From: a virus
Length of the DNA stretch: 64,000 nucleotides
Virus record (IMG/VR): IMGVR_UViG_3300048672_000512
Location: 62,001-126,000 of that record
Direction: 5' to 3' (one strand)
Shown here: positions 20,843-30,220 of the stretch, one piece after another
Layout of the letters: each line of letters opens with the position of its first letter
Position numbering within the stretch: position 1 is the stretch's first letter
Made by a program: the position numbers and the translations under genes
The notes under the pieces: generated by a model
The model's input: only the letters and a program-made list of their open reading frames with translations
The model's database searches: none
What the model was told of the DNA's origin: nothing

Positions 20843-22414
20843 TCAATCGTCGTTAGCAACGTGACCGTTGAAACCACCTGCGGTGAAGATACTGACTTCT
20901 GTAGGAGACGATCCAACAACCGCCAACACGTTTACGCTCGGAGACACGTTGTTAGCCGCAGCTGCAGAGTCTAGCTTTGTTGAACTCGGAGCTACGCTGA
21001 AGGTTGAACCAAACTTCATGTTATTAGCCATGACTTTCGGATACACCGTCTGAACGTACACATACCAATACGGGTTACCGTCAGCGCCGTAGGTGGAAAC
21101 CTTCTCATAGACGTGAACACCACCAGCTTGAAGGTAGCGTATGCTTGTCTTGCCTTCGTTTCCGTAGGTGTGGCGGTTTGGCTCTGCAACAAGCAACAAG
21201 CCACCGTCCTTGCTCATTGTCATTGACGCAGCAAAATTCCCGAAAGTGCTTGGAGAGTCGTAGGGTGGACCGAACGTCTGCAATGCACCCCATGCAGTTC
21301 CATTCCAACTATAAACATGGATAATGGTTGGCTGCGTTGTACCTGAGTAGGTAGTGTTAGCTACTGCTAGATAGTTGCTTGAAACGCAAACATTGCTAGC
21401 TACACCCGGCGGCGGCATGGAGATAAATTCGTAGCCGTATCCAGTTCCTGTGTTGTTTGCAGAAGAAAAGTTTACAGCTACAGCGTTTGAGGTTCCGCTT
21501 GTTGCTAAGAACAGCGTGTCGGTGCTGCTTGTGTCCATTGTTGCGTTTGTAGACAAATGCAAACCCATGTTTGAAGCAGAGCTGCGCCACGTCACCGGAT
21601 ACAGAGAGTTTGGATCTCCCATTATCAGTCCAGTTCCTATAACACCCGTGATAGCTCCATCGTTGAAGCCTACTATGAAAGTATTTGACGTGTCATGGAA
21701 ATACTGAAGTTCTCCACTACTGTTGACTTCAAAGCAGGTGACGCCACCAGAAAGTGTACTGAAGTATCTTTTATACGGCATCCCTGTAGCTACGTAAACG
21801 CGCGTAGCTTCCGCTGTAGAATTCAAAACAAGGAACTTTACCGTGTACCCTATCTTCGCATCGCTTAGGTTGCAGTAGGAAAGAAGGTTATTCAACAGGC
21901 ATACATCTACGAAAGCGTCTATGCCACCTCCTATGTTCGATACAGTAGCATCATGTGCAGCCGAGATTAGAGTTGCAGGTCCATAGTTATCCACTATTCT
22001 ATAGACCGTCACTGCACCAAGAATGCGGCTTGCATCGCGTATAGCAGTAGACCTGTCATTCAAACGCAGCTTTGGGCAATCAGGATATCCAACAGCTAAC
22101 ATAGCACCCGAGAAGCTGCTAGCGCGCAGATAATCGAAATCGCTTATAGCACCATACCCGGCGGCTGCAGTGACTACAGGAACATCCAAGTACAGAGAAT
22201 ACGTGTCATCAGGGTTACGCTTGTGCCACCAGATAGTATCGAGAGCACCGCTCTTTCTGAGAAGAACAAACAGGTTGCCGTCGTCTGTCAGCAGAGTTTT
22301 GACAACGCTGTACCCTTCTGCTACGTTTATAGTAGCACGCAGACGTCCAAGTGCAGGTATGTCATCTTCCTTGATTTCAACGTTTGCATTTGGAGGTAGA
22401 GAAAAACCAAACAT
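20843..22414 (-). CDS. Probable receptor-binding or tail-tip protein with propeller-like repeats
   Basis: 523 residues from ATG 22414, which has AAAGGA upstream; a start at 22459 would run through a 24-bp palindrome and is rejected. The protein is beta-rich with repeated patterns of the kind SLYPVTW, FGNFAASMTMSKDGGLLLVAEPN and IIHVYSWNGTAWGALQTF, which resemble FG-GAP or WD-like propeller blades. It is the most distal gene of the tail-fibre cluster, a position often held by an adhesin. Identity as the host-recognition protein is inferred from position and composition. Confidence 0.66.
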   Translation of the reverse strand: MFGFSLPPNANVEIKEDDIPALGRLRATINVAEGYSVVKTLLTDDGNLFVLLRKSGALDTIWWHKRNPDDTYSLYLDVPVVTAAAGYGAISDFDYLRASSFSGAMLAVGYPDCPKLRLNDRSTAIRDASRILGAVTVYRIVDNYGPATLISAAHDATVSNIGGGIDAFVDVCLLNNLLSYCNLSDAKIGYTVKFLVLNSTAEATRVYVATGMPYKRYFSTLSGGVTCFEVNSSGELQYFHDTSNTFIVGFNDGAITGVIGTGLIMGDPNSLYPVTWRSSASNMGLHLSTNATMDTSSTDTLFLATSGTSNAVAVNFSSANNTGTGYGYEFISMPPPGVASNVCVSSNYLAVANTTYSGTTQPTIIHVYSWNGTAWGALQTFGPPYDSPSTFGNFAASMTMSKDGGLLLVAEPNRHTYGNEGKTSIRYLQAGGVHVYEKVSTYGADGNPYWYVYVQTVYPKVMANNMKFGSTFSVAPSSTKLDSAAAANNVSPSVNVLAVVGSSPTEVSIFTAGGFNGHVANDD

Positions 22415-22426
22415 GTTGTCCTTTCC

Positions 22427-22450
22427 GGCTTGGCGAGTACTCGCCAAGCC
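22427..22450. repeat. 24-bp perfect palindrome between tail-fibre genes
   Basis: GGCTTGGCGAGT is followed at once by ACTCGCCAAGCC. In - strand mRNA it would make a 10-bp GC-rich stem with a GUAC loop, 13 bases before the next start codon and after the stop of the large fibre gene. There is no T-run, so it is not a standard terminator; it may be a processing or stability hairpin, or a protein-binding site. Confidence 0.9.
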
Positions 22451-22462
22451 GCTGTTCAAATG

Positions 22463-25400
22463 TTAATAACCGCTAAGAGACGTCCAGTAACCCTGATGCG
22501 TACTCAAGCCTTCGTGATACGTTATCTGAAGGTAACCAGTCATCCCTGCAGCGTATGGCGGCAGCCCCGCTACATACGGACCCGCAGCCACGGTAAACCA
22601 ACCGCCTACAGGCTGCTGAAACCGCACGGTTATGAACTGCCCAGGGTTCCAGTTGTAGACAGTAAACGTGGTTACGTTAGCTGTCAACTCGGTAACAAAG
22701 AAGACGTTAGACCTGGAAGCGTCTATTGACAAAACTCCTGCAACTGGAGTAGCAAGAACCGGCTCTGTAGTAAACCCAGTCTTCAGTGTCGAGCCACCGT
22801 TGGAAATGACAAGAGTGTCTTCCTTGACCTGAACACTATCCACACTGTTTGTTGTAGCAATTACAACCTTGGTGGTGAACGTGTCTGTTGCGGAATCATA
22901 GTTTCGTACCTCAGACCGAATTGTAGATCCTTCGTACACGCTAGTTCCGTCAGTGTCACCGATGAAACCGATGTGTCCTATGTGGTCGCCAGCTTGCACG
23001 CGAACACGTGTTCCTACCGCCGTTCCACGAGAACGAAACAGGTTAACGCTACCTGCAGAGGTTGCAGTCGTTCCCCAGTATCCGGTAACAGAGCTTGCAT
23101 CAGCTGCAGTCGTCATGTGCTGTTGCAGACGGAAGTTGATACCTCCATCAAAAACAGTACCGTGATCAGACACCAGAAGCTTGCCAGCTCTTGATGCTGC
23201 AGCAACTACGCCGCCGGAAACCAGCGACAACTTTGCAGTGTCAGTAGTTCCTACTTGAAGGTCTGTTGCAGAGCTTGTAAGCACGTTTGCAGTATCGGCA
23301 GCTTCTATTCCAGAAGAGTATCCAGAATTTCCAAGACTGACTCGCAGCGTCTTGCCAGTGTCAGACACTAGGCTAAGTTGCTGGTTTGCTGTAGCTGATG
23401 TGCTCTTTAGGTAAAGCGTTGTAGCTGCAACATCGCAGGCAAGAGTAGCGGTATCCGAGAGTTCAAGACGTGTGCCGTTCGCTGCTGGATCGCCACTAAG
23501 GCTCAGATAGGTGGTAGAGGAGCCGTCTGTTTTCAGAAGAACATTAGCTACGCTTGTGCTGTTTCCAGACACGTTAAAGCGAAGACCGCCCTGCGTATTA
23601 GGCCCGGCGGCTGTTGTACTTATGGTTGCATATTGCGAGTTTTGCTCCCACACTTTCTTGGGTGTACTTGAGCCAATTGCAGTGACATAGGTTCTAAGCA
23701 GCGTAGGCGTGGAAGACAAAGACCAGACTGCTTCTGCTACGGCTTCTGTATAGGCAGAAATCGCAGAGTGTGCAGTGGAGTTGTCGCCACCAAAGCGCAC
23801 ACCACCTAGTACGTCTCCAGTCTGCACTGGAGCATAAGTGCTAGCTGCAATTTGCGCCGGCGTTGCTCTGCTGCTGCTCAGGATAAGACTAGCACCCGAC
23901 GTCGTACCTGTTGGAATGCTATGTGCAAACACAAGCGTACTTGCATCGCTACCCGAAACTTGCAGCGTTGCCTCAGTCGGAGTTGAAATCGCAGGTACTT
24001 GAACCGTTCCCGTGGGCTTGCTGACTCGCGTATTGGTGCTGATTGCAAAGTTCAAACTGTTGCCAGTGAGGTACTTTGTAGTAGCGTTGTAGGACAGAAT
24101 GTCATTTGCGCCTGCAGATATAACTACGTTTGCCGTGTTACCGACGCTCGATCCAAACCGAACAGAGTCGTCAGAGTCTAGGCGCAAGCCACCTTTCAGA
24201 ACGTTGTTGCGAAGCAGCTCATAAGCCGCTGTGGAACTAGCAACGCTACTAGAGTCCAAGGAGAACGCACGTGTCGTTCCCCACTGCCCAGGGAAGTTAG
24301 TACCGATGCCTATGTTGCCAGAAGTGAAATTCAGGTTATTTGGAAGGGCAACTGACTTTGCTTTTATGGTTACCGTGTCCGAAGCGCTGTCCCCAAGCGT
24401 GGTGTTTCCATTTACACTGAGGTTTCCGCTTACCGTCAGATCGTTTCCGCTAAAGAACTGAGTCAGCGGATGCCATCCTGTACCATCGTACACGTAGGGT
24501 ATGTAGGAGATACCGTCATTCGTGTCAAAGTACAGCGAAGGGTTTGTACTCGTCACACCAAGAACAGGAGCACCAGCGCCGAATTGCACCACCGGACCTA
24601 CTATCTTGTTCCAAGCAGCACCACTGTACACGTATAGCGTGTACGGTGTAGTGCTTGTGTTGAAATAGATAGCAGGAGAAGTCGGTGTCGTACCAAGGAC
24701 GGGAGCCCCCAGGCTGAACTGGCAGGACGGATATGTAACCTGAGTCCACGCGCTGTTGTAAACGTACAGAGAGTAGGGAGAAACGCTGGTATCCAGATAG
24801 GCAGAAGGTTCTACCGGAGTACCTACGTCAGGAGCACCAGCGCCGAATTGCACCGCCTGAGAGACAAACTTCTTCCACACGCCAGCGTTGTTAATCCAAG
24901 CCTGATACGGATTCACTGCTGTATTGAAATACAGTCTTGGATTCGTAGGCGTCGCTCCGGATGGATTGCCAGATCCGAACTGCACAGTCTTTGCTACGTT
25001 GTAAACTACATAGCTGACAGCAGTTTGCAGAGCGTTAGCTGCCCCTGCATTATTAAGGGCTTCAACAAGACCCAGAGGTGTTGTTACCAGGGAGCTTGAA
25101 CTTCCTGTTCCCGTCTGAGTAGAACTGGCCAGTAGCACGTCACCCGAAGTGGATGTAGTAGCAGTCGGATAACCAGTTATAAGCAGGCCTGACAGAAACG
25201 TGTAAGCAGCTTGCGTAAGGTGATAGTATTCGCCTGCTGTTCCACCTTGAAGACCACCAAGCGAACTATGTTGCTTTGTAGCAAGGACGGAATTAAGAAA
25301 ACCCTTGGTAGCAGCATCCGTATCAAGCAGAGGATCCGCAACGTCAGTAAGTCGGTGTCCTCCTATGTCCAAGTCTCCGGTTGCTGGAGACGTGCCATCC

Positions 25401-26311
25401 TTTCGCAGCATTGCGCTGGCAGGGTTTGCAATCAACTCATTGATCATCGAGGCTGTAAGCCCTGAATCCAATCCATGAAGAAGATTTGCAATGAATGGCG
25501 TAAGCTCTGACTTCTTTAGAACCTGAAACGTGGTTCCAACCGGCGGATTACTACCAAACGGCGTAAAGAACTGGTAAGTCTGAGTTAGCGTGTCGTATGA
25601 GGAAACAACACGCACGACACCAGTGTTCAAGCCAGAGGTGAACTGCACCACAAGTTCACCGGAGAACCCAGGAGCTACTGCTGGATCCAGAGTCGTTATG
25701 GAGTACGCCGTAGCACTCGAAACTTCTCCAAGGTGAATCTGATCTTGGTAGCCAACAACAGTCCAAAGAGTGTCATTGGAAACAGCTACTACGGAATTCT
25801 GACCGTCAGGTGCTGCCGTTGTGTAGATGTTAGGCCTAGCGTCTACAGCACGCGGCAGCTGATCCAGAGAGGCAAGAGCCGGAACTGACATTGCAAAGTC
25901 AGAGTTTCCAAGTTCTGCGTACACTTGAAACAGCATGCCTACCGTTGACACATAACAGTCAATAGCGAACGCGTTACCTTGAACAAGACTTGTCTTCTTG
26001 ATCTTGGAAATGCTTGTGCTATTCACGCCTAGTGCGAACAGAACATTGCCTGGCAGGTACAGGCCTACTTCAGAGAAATTGAAGTCTCCAACGGAGTAGT
26101 CCATGTACAGAGTGTACTTGAGAAGATTATTCTCAACCACAACTGGAGCGGACGGTACGCCGTTGTACAGGAGGTTTCCGTGAATGTCTGTATCACTAGC
26201 CCCCGGAACGTATCCAAGACCGTCGCCAATACGAAACAGCGACAGAACTGGAGGGAGGCTTGGATTCAGAGTGAGGTAGTCATTACCTTCTGTGGTAAGT
26301 TGAAAATACAT
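22463..26311 (-). CDS. Large tail fibre protein
   Basis: 1282 residues. Residues ~1-295 are paralogous to the start of the next fibre gene (same MYF-x-LT opening, NSTS/NSTP, ELGNSD and VGY/TGYEE patterns), suggesting a shared attachment domain. A fibre motif LDIGGHRLTDVADPLLD with DAATKGFL follows. Residues ~443-622 hold four ~44-residue repeats, and the rest is a Gly/Ser/Thr-rich shaft (GNLSVNGNTTLG) ending in a compact domain near TVYNWNPGQFITVRF. It likely forms a trimeric long fibre. AAAGGA precedes the ATG. Confidence 0.85.
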   Translation of the reverse strand: MYFQLTTEGNDYLTLNPSLPPVLSLFRIGDGLGYVPGASDTDIHGNLLYNGVPSAPVVVENNLLKYTLYMDYSVGDFNFSEVGLYLPGNVLFALGVNSTSISKIKKTSLVQGNAFAIDCYVSTVGMLFQVYAELGNSDFAMSVPALASLDQLPRAVDARPNIYTTAAPDGQNSVVAVSNDTLWTVVGYQDQIHLGEVSSATAYSITTLDPAVAPGFSGELVVQFTSGLNTGVVRVVSSYDTLTQTYQFFTPFGSNPPVGTTFQVLKKSELTPFIANLLHGLDSGLTASMINELIANPASAMLRKDGTSPATGDLDIGGHRLTDVADPLLDTDAATKGFLNSVLATKQHSSLGGLQGGTAGEYYHLTQAAYTFLSGLLITGYPTATTSTSGDVLLASSTQTGTGSSSSLVTTPLGLVEALNNAGAANALQTAVSYVVYNVAKTVQFGSGNPSGATPTNPRLYFNTAVNPYQAWINNAGVWKKFVSQAVQFGAGAPDVGTPVEPSAYLDTSVSPYSLYVYNSAWTQVTYPSCQFSLGAPVLGTTPTSPAIYFNTSTTPYTLYVYSGAAWNKIVGPVVQFGAGAPVLGVTSTNPSLYFDTNDGISYIPYVYDGTGWHPLTQFFSGNDLTVSGNLSVNGNTTLGDSASDTVTIKAKSVALPNNLNFTSGNIGIGTNFPGQWGTTRAFSLDSSSVASSTAAYELLRNNVLKGGLRLDSDDSVRFGSSVGNTANVVISAGANDILSYNATTKYLTGNSLNFAISTNTRVSKPTGTVQVPAISTPTEATLQVSGSDASTLVFAHSIPTGTTSGASLILSSSRATPAQIAASTYAPVQTGDVLGGVRFGGDNSTAHSAISAYTEAVAEAVWSLSSTPTLLRTYVTAIGSSTPKKVWEQNSQYATISTTAAGPNTQGGLRFNVSGNSTSVANVLLKTDGSSTTYLSLSGDPAANGTRLELSDTATLACDVAATTLYLKSTSATANQQLSLVSDTGKTLRVSLGNSGYSSGIEAADTANVLTSSATDLQVGTTDTAKLSLVSGGVVAAASRAGKLLVSDHGTVFDGGINFRLQQHMTTAADASSVTGYWGTTATSAGSVNLFRSRGTAVGTRVRVQAGDHIGHIGFIGDTDGTSVYEGSTIRSEVRNYDSATDTFTTKVVIATTNSVDSVQVKEDTLVISNGGSTLKTGFTTEPVLATPVAGVLSIDASRSNVFFVTELTANVTTFTVYNWNPGQFITVRFQQPVGGWFTVAAGPYVAGLPPYAAGMTGYLQITYHEGLSTHQGYWTSLSGY
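24446..24985 (-). repeat. Four ~44-residue repeats inside the tail fibre
   Basis: Each unit follows VQFG-x-G-AP-x-x-G, then T-x-T-x-P, YFNT, PY-x-LYVY and a Trp, at about residues 443-487, 488-531, 532-576 and 577-622. The DNA copies have diverged (segments such as caccagcgccgaattgcacc recur at about 24569 and 24835), so they arose by older duplication. Confidence 0.78.
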
Positions 26312-26320
26312 GTGCGTCCT

Positions 26321-27820
26321 TTAGATTGAAGAAACTACCCAGCCAGTTGTGTTATCCACCCAGGTGAATCTAACTGACTTTACAGTAGACACTGTAGCAC
26401 CACCGGTATCGCTATGAACCGTGCCAGTTACTACAAGATTCTTTGTAGTCCAAGTGCTTGCAGTGTCAGCTAACACTACGAATTCACTTCCGTCACCTAC
26501 AAAACCCGTTGTTACAGGAAGGATGACGTTTAGCGTAGCTGCAGATATAGCACTACTGTCAACCAGCACCATGTACCCTAGATGGGCTACTGTAAGCGTC
26601 AAGGTTGTGGTTGAGCTACCAATTGTAGGCGTAGGCGTGTACTTTGGAATAGCGGATGCCCGCGCCCACAGGCCGTCACCTTTAAGAACTCTATCCTGTT
26701 GACCCGCTGTTGGCTTCGGAACCGCACCACCGATACCGTCAAAACCAGAAGTTGCACCGGTAAACGCATAGACGTTCGATCCAAGCTGAACAATAGCCTG
26801 CGTCATCGAATACAGATTCACTGCATCACCAGGAGCTGTTGGATTGCCAACAGACGTCAATTTGTAGCTACCCATGCTCAGAGGAGCTTGCATCGTGCGC
26901 GAACCATCCAGCAGAACAGCTGCAGTTATGTCCGTGTTGAGAAGTTCATTTACATGAGCTGCTGTCAGGCTTGTATTGAGTCCAGCAAGAAAAGCTGCTG
27001 CGGTATCTGTCAGAATCCGTTTTCGGTAAACAACAAAGGTATCGTTGACGGATGGCGCAGAAGCTAGTGGGTTTACAAAGTTGAAACCCGTTGTGTCCGA
27101 AGTCAACGATGCAACCTGACGCAGCAAACCCGCCTTGCTACCAGATACAAACTGAAGTATGTATTCTCCAGTGTAGCTAGGTGCAGCGATAGAAAGCACA
27201 CCGCTAGTGCTCACAGAAGAACCTGTTGCAGAGGCTACTGTTCCGTTAAGGATAACTTCTTCATAGCCAGTTATAGACCACAGCGACTGGTTAGAAAAAG
27301 CAAGAACCGAACCTGTGCTGTCAGGGGAGAAGGTTATAAAGATGTTGGGTATCGCTGTTGCCGCCTGTGGAAGTGAGTCCACGCTCGGTTGTGATCCCAC
27401 CACCAAGCTGTTATCAGAGTTTCCAAGCTCTGAGTATATAGCCTGATTCGTGCCAGAAGTAGAAACATAGCACTCGATGACAAGTGCATTTGGATTCGTA
27501 CTTGACGAAGGGGACTTTATGATAGGCGTTGAATTCACACCTATAGCAAACAGCGAACTCGAAAGGAACAAGCCGCATTCACCAAATGTAAACGGACCAG
27601 CAGAGTAATCAACGACGACGGTGTACTTCAATACGTTTGCAGAAGACTGCACGTAGGCAGAAGTGGAACTGGAATAGACCACCGTTCCAACGAGGTTTGT
27701 AGCCGACGGGCTTGCAGTGTAAGCTCCAGACGTTCCAAGTTTAGCAGTTAGTGTTTCAGGAGGATTGCCCGGATTCGCCTGGAGGTAGCTGATGCCAAAG
27801 TCTGTAAGTATGAAGTACAT
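26321..27820 (-). CDS. Second tail fibre protein sharing the N-terminal domain
   Basis: 499 residues. The first ~290 residues parallel those of the larger fibre encoded next to it. A fibre motif APLSMGSYKLTSVGNPTAPGDAV follows, then GDGLWARAS and a C-terminal beta domain (TWTTKNLVVTGTVHS, VKSVRFTWVDNTTGWVV). It may be a shorter fibre bound at the same baseplate site, or a proximal piece. An AGGATT site precedes the ATG. Confidence 0.8.
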   Translation of the reverse strand: MYFILTDFGISYLQANPGNPPETLTAKLGTSGAYTASPSATNLVGTVVYSSSTSAYVQSSANVLKYTVVVDYSAGPFTFGECGLFLSSSLFAIGVNSTPIIKSPSSSTNPNALVIECYVSTSGTNQAIYSELGNSDNSLVVGSQPSVDSLPQAATAIPNIFITFSPDSTGSVLAFSNQSLWSITGYEEVILNGTVASATGSSVSTSGVLSIAAPSYTGEYILQFVSGSKAGLLRQVASLTSDTTGFNFVNPLASAPSVNDTFVVYRKRILTDTAAAFLAGLNTSLTAAHVNELLNTDITAAVLLDGSRTMQAPLSMGSYKLTSVGNPTAPGDAVNLYSMTQAIVQLGSNVYAFTGATSGFDGIGGAVPKPTAGQQDRVLKGDGLWARASAIPKYTPTPTIGSSTTTLTLTVAHLGYMVLVDSSAISAATLNVILPVTTGFVGDGSEFVVLADTASTWTTKNLVVTGTVHSDTGGATVSTVKSVRFTWVDNTTGWVVSSI

Positions 27821-27831
27821 AGTAATCCTAG

Positions 27832-28236
27832 TTATGACTGAAGGATGTGCAGCAACCCGACTCTTGGAATAAATACTATTTCCAACTTTATAGGGTCAGG
27901 TGCTTTTGTCTGAGGTGTTGATGCTATAACCGTCGGTGAAATAGTAGCAACCACGGATATCGCATAGACGGTATAACCACGCAAGCTCGAAGATCGGACT
28001 CTTGTTGGCACTATGCCTAGGTCAGAGAGCTTGTACTTGAATTCAGTCTGGGCTGCAACGAGCTGACGTTTCAACGCAGACGTTATTTTTATGTCGTAGG
28101 TACGCGGCTTCAAACTGACACTGAAAGATGCGTCAACGCTTCCTAGAATGTTGACGCGTTCCAACGGTTGAGTATTAGCAGCTTTACTGCAGGCACTGAT
28201 GACACCGTAGTAAAGCTGCTTTTCTGCTAGTGACAT
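27832..28236 (-). CDS. Hypothetical protein upstream of the tail fibres
   Basis: 134 residues, strand-rich C-terminal half (YTVYAISVVATISPTVIAS, LEIVFIPRVG). It abuts the GNAT-like gene and the fibre cluster. A structural connector role is possible from position; no motif supports it. Confidence 0.58.
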   Translation of the reverse strand: MSLAEKQLYYGVISACSKAANTQPLERVNILGSVDASFSVSLKPRTYDIKITSALKRQLVAAQTEFKYKLSDLGIVPTRVRSSSLRGYTVYAISVVATISPTVIASTPQTKAPDPIKLEIVFIPRVGLLHILQS

Positions 28237-28803
28237 TTATTTAGGCCACACAAAGTAGTAATCGTTATCATCTTCGTCCATGCGAATGTATGACTCGGAA
28301 GCATCGTCGTACAGAAGCGGCATGCTTCCGGAGAAGTCTGCATAGACCTTCTTTCCACGTGAGTTCACCAAGTGAATCTCTTTGTGCTTGCGTGCTACGG
28401 AACACCAGTTGCGTACAGCCATTGATCCAATGTTGTCGCTTGAAGTAAGAAGCTTGTCTGCAGGTATGTACTTTCGTGCCTGCTCAAGAAGTGTTCTTCC
28501 GTATCCAAGATTGCGATACGCTAGCTTCACGTATATTGTTCCTACAGCGACTTTTTTAGGATCGCGCGTAGCAGAGATTCCTAGTATTGCGTGCACGTCC
28601 CATTCGTCGTCGGTTCCTTGCACGATAAATCCGTACTCAATACCGTGAAAGCCTGGCTTTGATATAGCACGGAACTGCTCTTGTCTATCCGCGTTCAGCA
28701 TGCTAGCAAGTTCAGTTCCGGACTTGAAGTTGACGTACACGCGGCGAGCATCAAATTCGTCCGCGTTTTCACCTTCCGCAATATGCATAGCTTCCGTACG
28801 CAT
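28237..28803 (-). CDS. GNAT-type acetyltransferase-like protein, paralogue 1
   Basis: 188 residues. VGTIYVKLAYRNLGYGRTLL matches GNAT motif A (R/Q-x-x-G-x-G/A, acetyl-CoA pyrophosphate loop), followed by LLTSSDNIGSMAVRNWCSVARKH and a VWPK terminus. A second copy with the same blocks is encoded at 29633-30205, on the far side of the prohead protease. Whether it acetylates a host or phage protein is unknown. Its ATG follows the protease stop directly (TAAATG). Confidence 0.72.
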   Translation of the reverse strand: MRTEAMHIAEGENADEFDARRVYVNFKSGTELASMLNADRQEQFRAISKPGFHGIEYGFIVQGTDDEWDVHAILGISATRDPKKVAVGTIYVKLAYRNLGYGRTLLEQARKYIPADKLLTSSDNIGSMAVRNWCSVARKHKEIHLVNSRGKKVYADFSGSMPLLYDDASESYIRMDEDDNDYYFVWPK

Positions 28804-29610
28804 TTATACACCCCACAAAGACTGCATGTGTTTCACAACATCGTGATGGCTTGAGAGGCTTGCTTGGTCCTTGGTAGTTGCTACGCGCGCCTGTGTTGTG
28901 CTGCGCTCTGTGTAAGCCAGCTTGACGTCGCTGTGAGCAATAGCATAAGCGGGATCACGTACAACCGAGAACTCATAAGGTGATATCCCCTCTACTGTCT
29001 TGTAAACAAGCTTGCCATTCAGTTCGTAGAAGGTGACAGGAGAATTTGCATTCAGGTGTCGGCATTTACCTTCACGTGCACCGCAGTAACCACAGTTGAT
29101 GTGGTCTGCCATTGCACCCATCGAATAGGTATTGATTTCACCGACTTCAACCTGCTCTGCAAGTTCTGCATTCTTAGTACGGTCAATTGCAGCGAGAGCT
29201 AGCACCTTCCAGATATTCTTTCCAAAACCCTTGATAGGACGCATGGAAACATCGGCAACTACACCAAGAGCTTTTGTTATGTCGTCACTCTGATGCTCTT
29301 CGTACATAGGAGCATAGCGCCAGCCCTCGTAAGCTTGACACTTAAGATCTGGGTTCCACCGAGTCAACTCAAGATTTGGAAATGAATAGCCATTGCGATT
29401 GCTGAGCTGTGTCATAAGCAGCGGGGTAACAAACATGAAGTAATCTTTTGGATCACTTGACAGGTTCATCACCTTGCTCAGGAAGGGAAGCTTTGCCTCA
29501 AACCCGGTAGGTGCTTGCGTTACTACTTCGATGTCAAGCTCAGACGCTACATACGATTTACGTTTGTTAGGCGTGCGAGTCTGCAAGCTGGAAATAACTT
29601 TTGTACTCAT
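28804..29610 (-). CDS. Probable prohead maturation protease (T4 gp21-like)
   Basis: 268 residues from ATG 29610, chosen for its AAGGAA site; a start at 29709 would overlap the upstream GNAT gene. Conserved blocks resemble the capsid proteases of large myoviruses: SMRPIKGFGKNIWKVLALAAID, INTYSMGAMADH, then CGYCGAREGKC and an F-x-VVRDPAYA end. These proteases cleave scaffold and capsid proteins before DNA packaging. The position near the portal gene fits. The Ser in NTYSMG and a preceding His could be catalytic, but this was not verified. Confidence 0.7.
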   Translation of the reverse strand: MSTKVISSLQTRTPNKRKSYVASELDIEVVTQAPTGFEAKLPFLSKVMNLSSDPKDYFMFVTPLLMTQLSNRNGYSFPNLELTRWNPDLKCQAYEGWRYAPMYEEHQSDDITKALGVVADVSMRPIKGFGKNIWKVLALAAIDRTKNAELAEQVEVGEINTYSMGAMADHINCGYCGAREGKCRHLNANSPVTFYELNGKLVYKTVEGISPYEFSVVRDPAYAIAHSDVKLAYTERSTTQARVATTKDQASLSSHHDVVKHMQSLWGV

Positions 29611-29632
29611 GATATTCCTTGTATATACGTTT

Positions 29633-30205
29633 TCACTTAGGCCACACAAAGTAGTAAGGTGGTCCGTTTGGATCTTCGTCAAGTTCAAACGCGTTTCCGC
29701 TGTCTTCAATAACGGGCATGCTTCCAGAGAAGTCTGCGTCCACAGTTTCCTTGGAGTGACCCTGCACCATGTGTATGCTAGTGTGCTTTCGAGCTAGTGC
29801 ACACCAGTTGCGTACAGCCATTGTTCCTATCTCGCTACTGGAAGTAAGAAGCATATCATCTGGAAGCAGGCGCCTAGCCTCTTCGACAAGTTGCTTTCCT
29901 ATACCAGTGTTTCGGTACTTAGGGCTGACGTAAATTGCATCAGTACTGACGCAGCGCTTTGAACCAAGCTTTCCAAGATCACTCTTTCCAGTCTGCAGCA
30001 AGCCAACCAGTTCAGCCCCTTCCTTCAGTATAAGAAGCATCTTTTCGTTTCGAGTGTCGTACTCATGAAACCCAAAACGATACGTGAAGCTACCTTTGGT
30101 TTCGGTAGCTAGCTTGAATGCACTGCTGTTGTTAAGCAGATCCTTTACTTGAACAAGCGAGAGATTTTCACCTCTCGCTATTTCCATTGCTAACACTTTT
30201 CCCAT
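29633..30205 (-). CDS. GNAT-type acetyltransferase-like protein, paralogue 2
   Basis: 190 residues. VSTDAIYVSPKYRNTGIGKQL is a clear GNAT motif A, followed by LLTSSSEIGTMAVRNWCALARKH and a YYFVWPK end almost identical in order to the copy at 28237-28803. The two copies share the ends better than the N-terminal ~70 residues, so they may have different partners. Placed between the prohead protease and the ADP-ribosyltransferase. Confidence 0.74.
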   Translation of the reverse strand: MGKVLAMEIARGENLSLVQVKDLLNNSSAFKLATETKGSFTYRFGFHEYDTRNEKMLLILKEGAELVGLLQTGKSDLGKLGSKRCVSTDAIYVSPKYRNTGIGKQLVEEARRLLPDDMLLTSSSEIGTMAVRNWCALARKHTSIHMVQGHSKETVDADFSGSMPVIEDSGNAFELDEDPNGPPYYFVWPK

Positions 30206-30220
30206 AGCGTGTGCCGGTTA

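Noticed and set aside
28790-28815. TATAAAT near 28800 (- strand) as a T4-type late promoter
   Set aside because: It sits at a gene junction where TAA stop and ATG start create the match by chance; similar sites do not recur before the other late genes.
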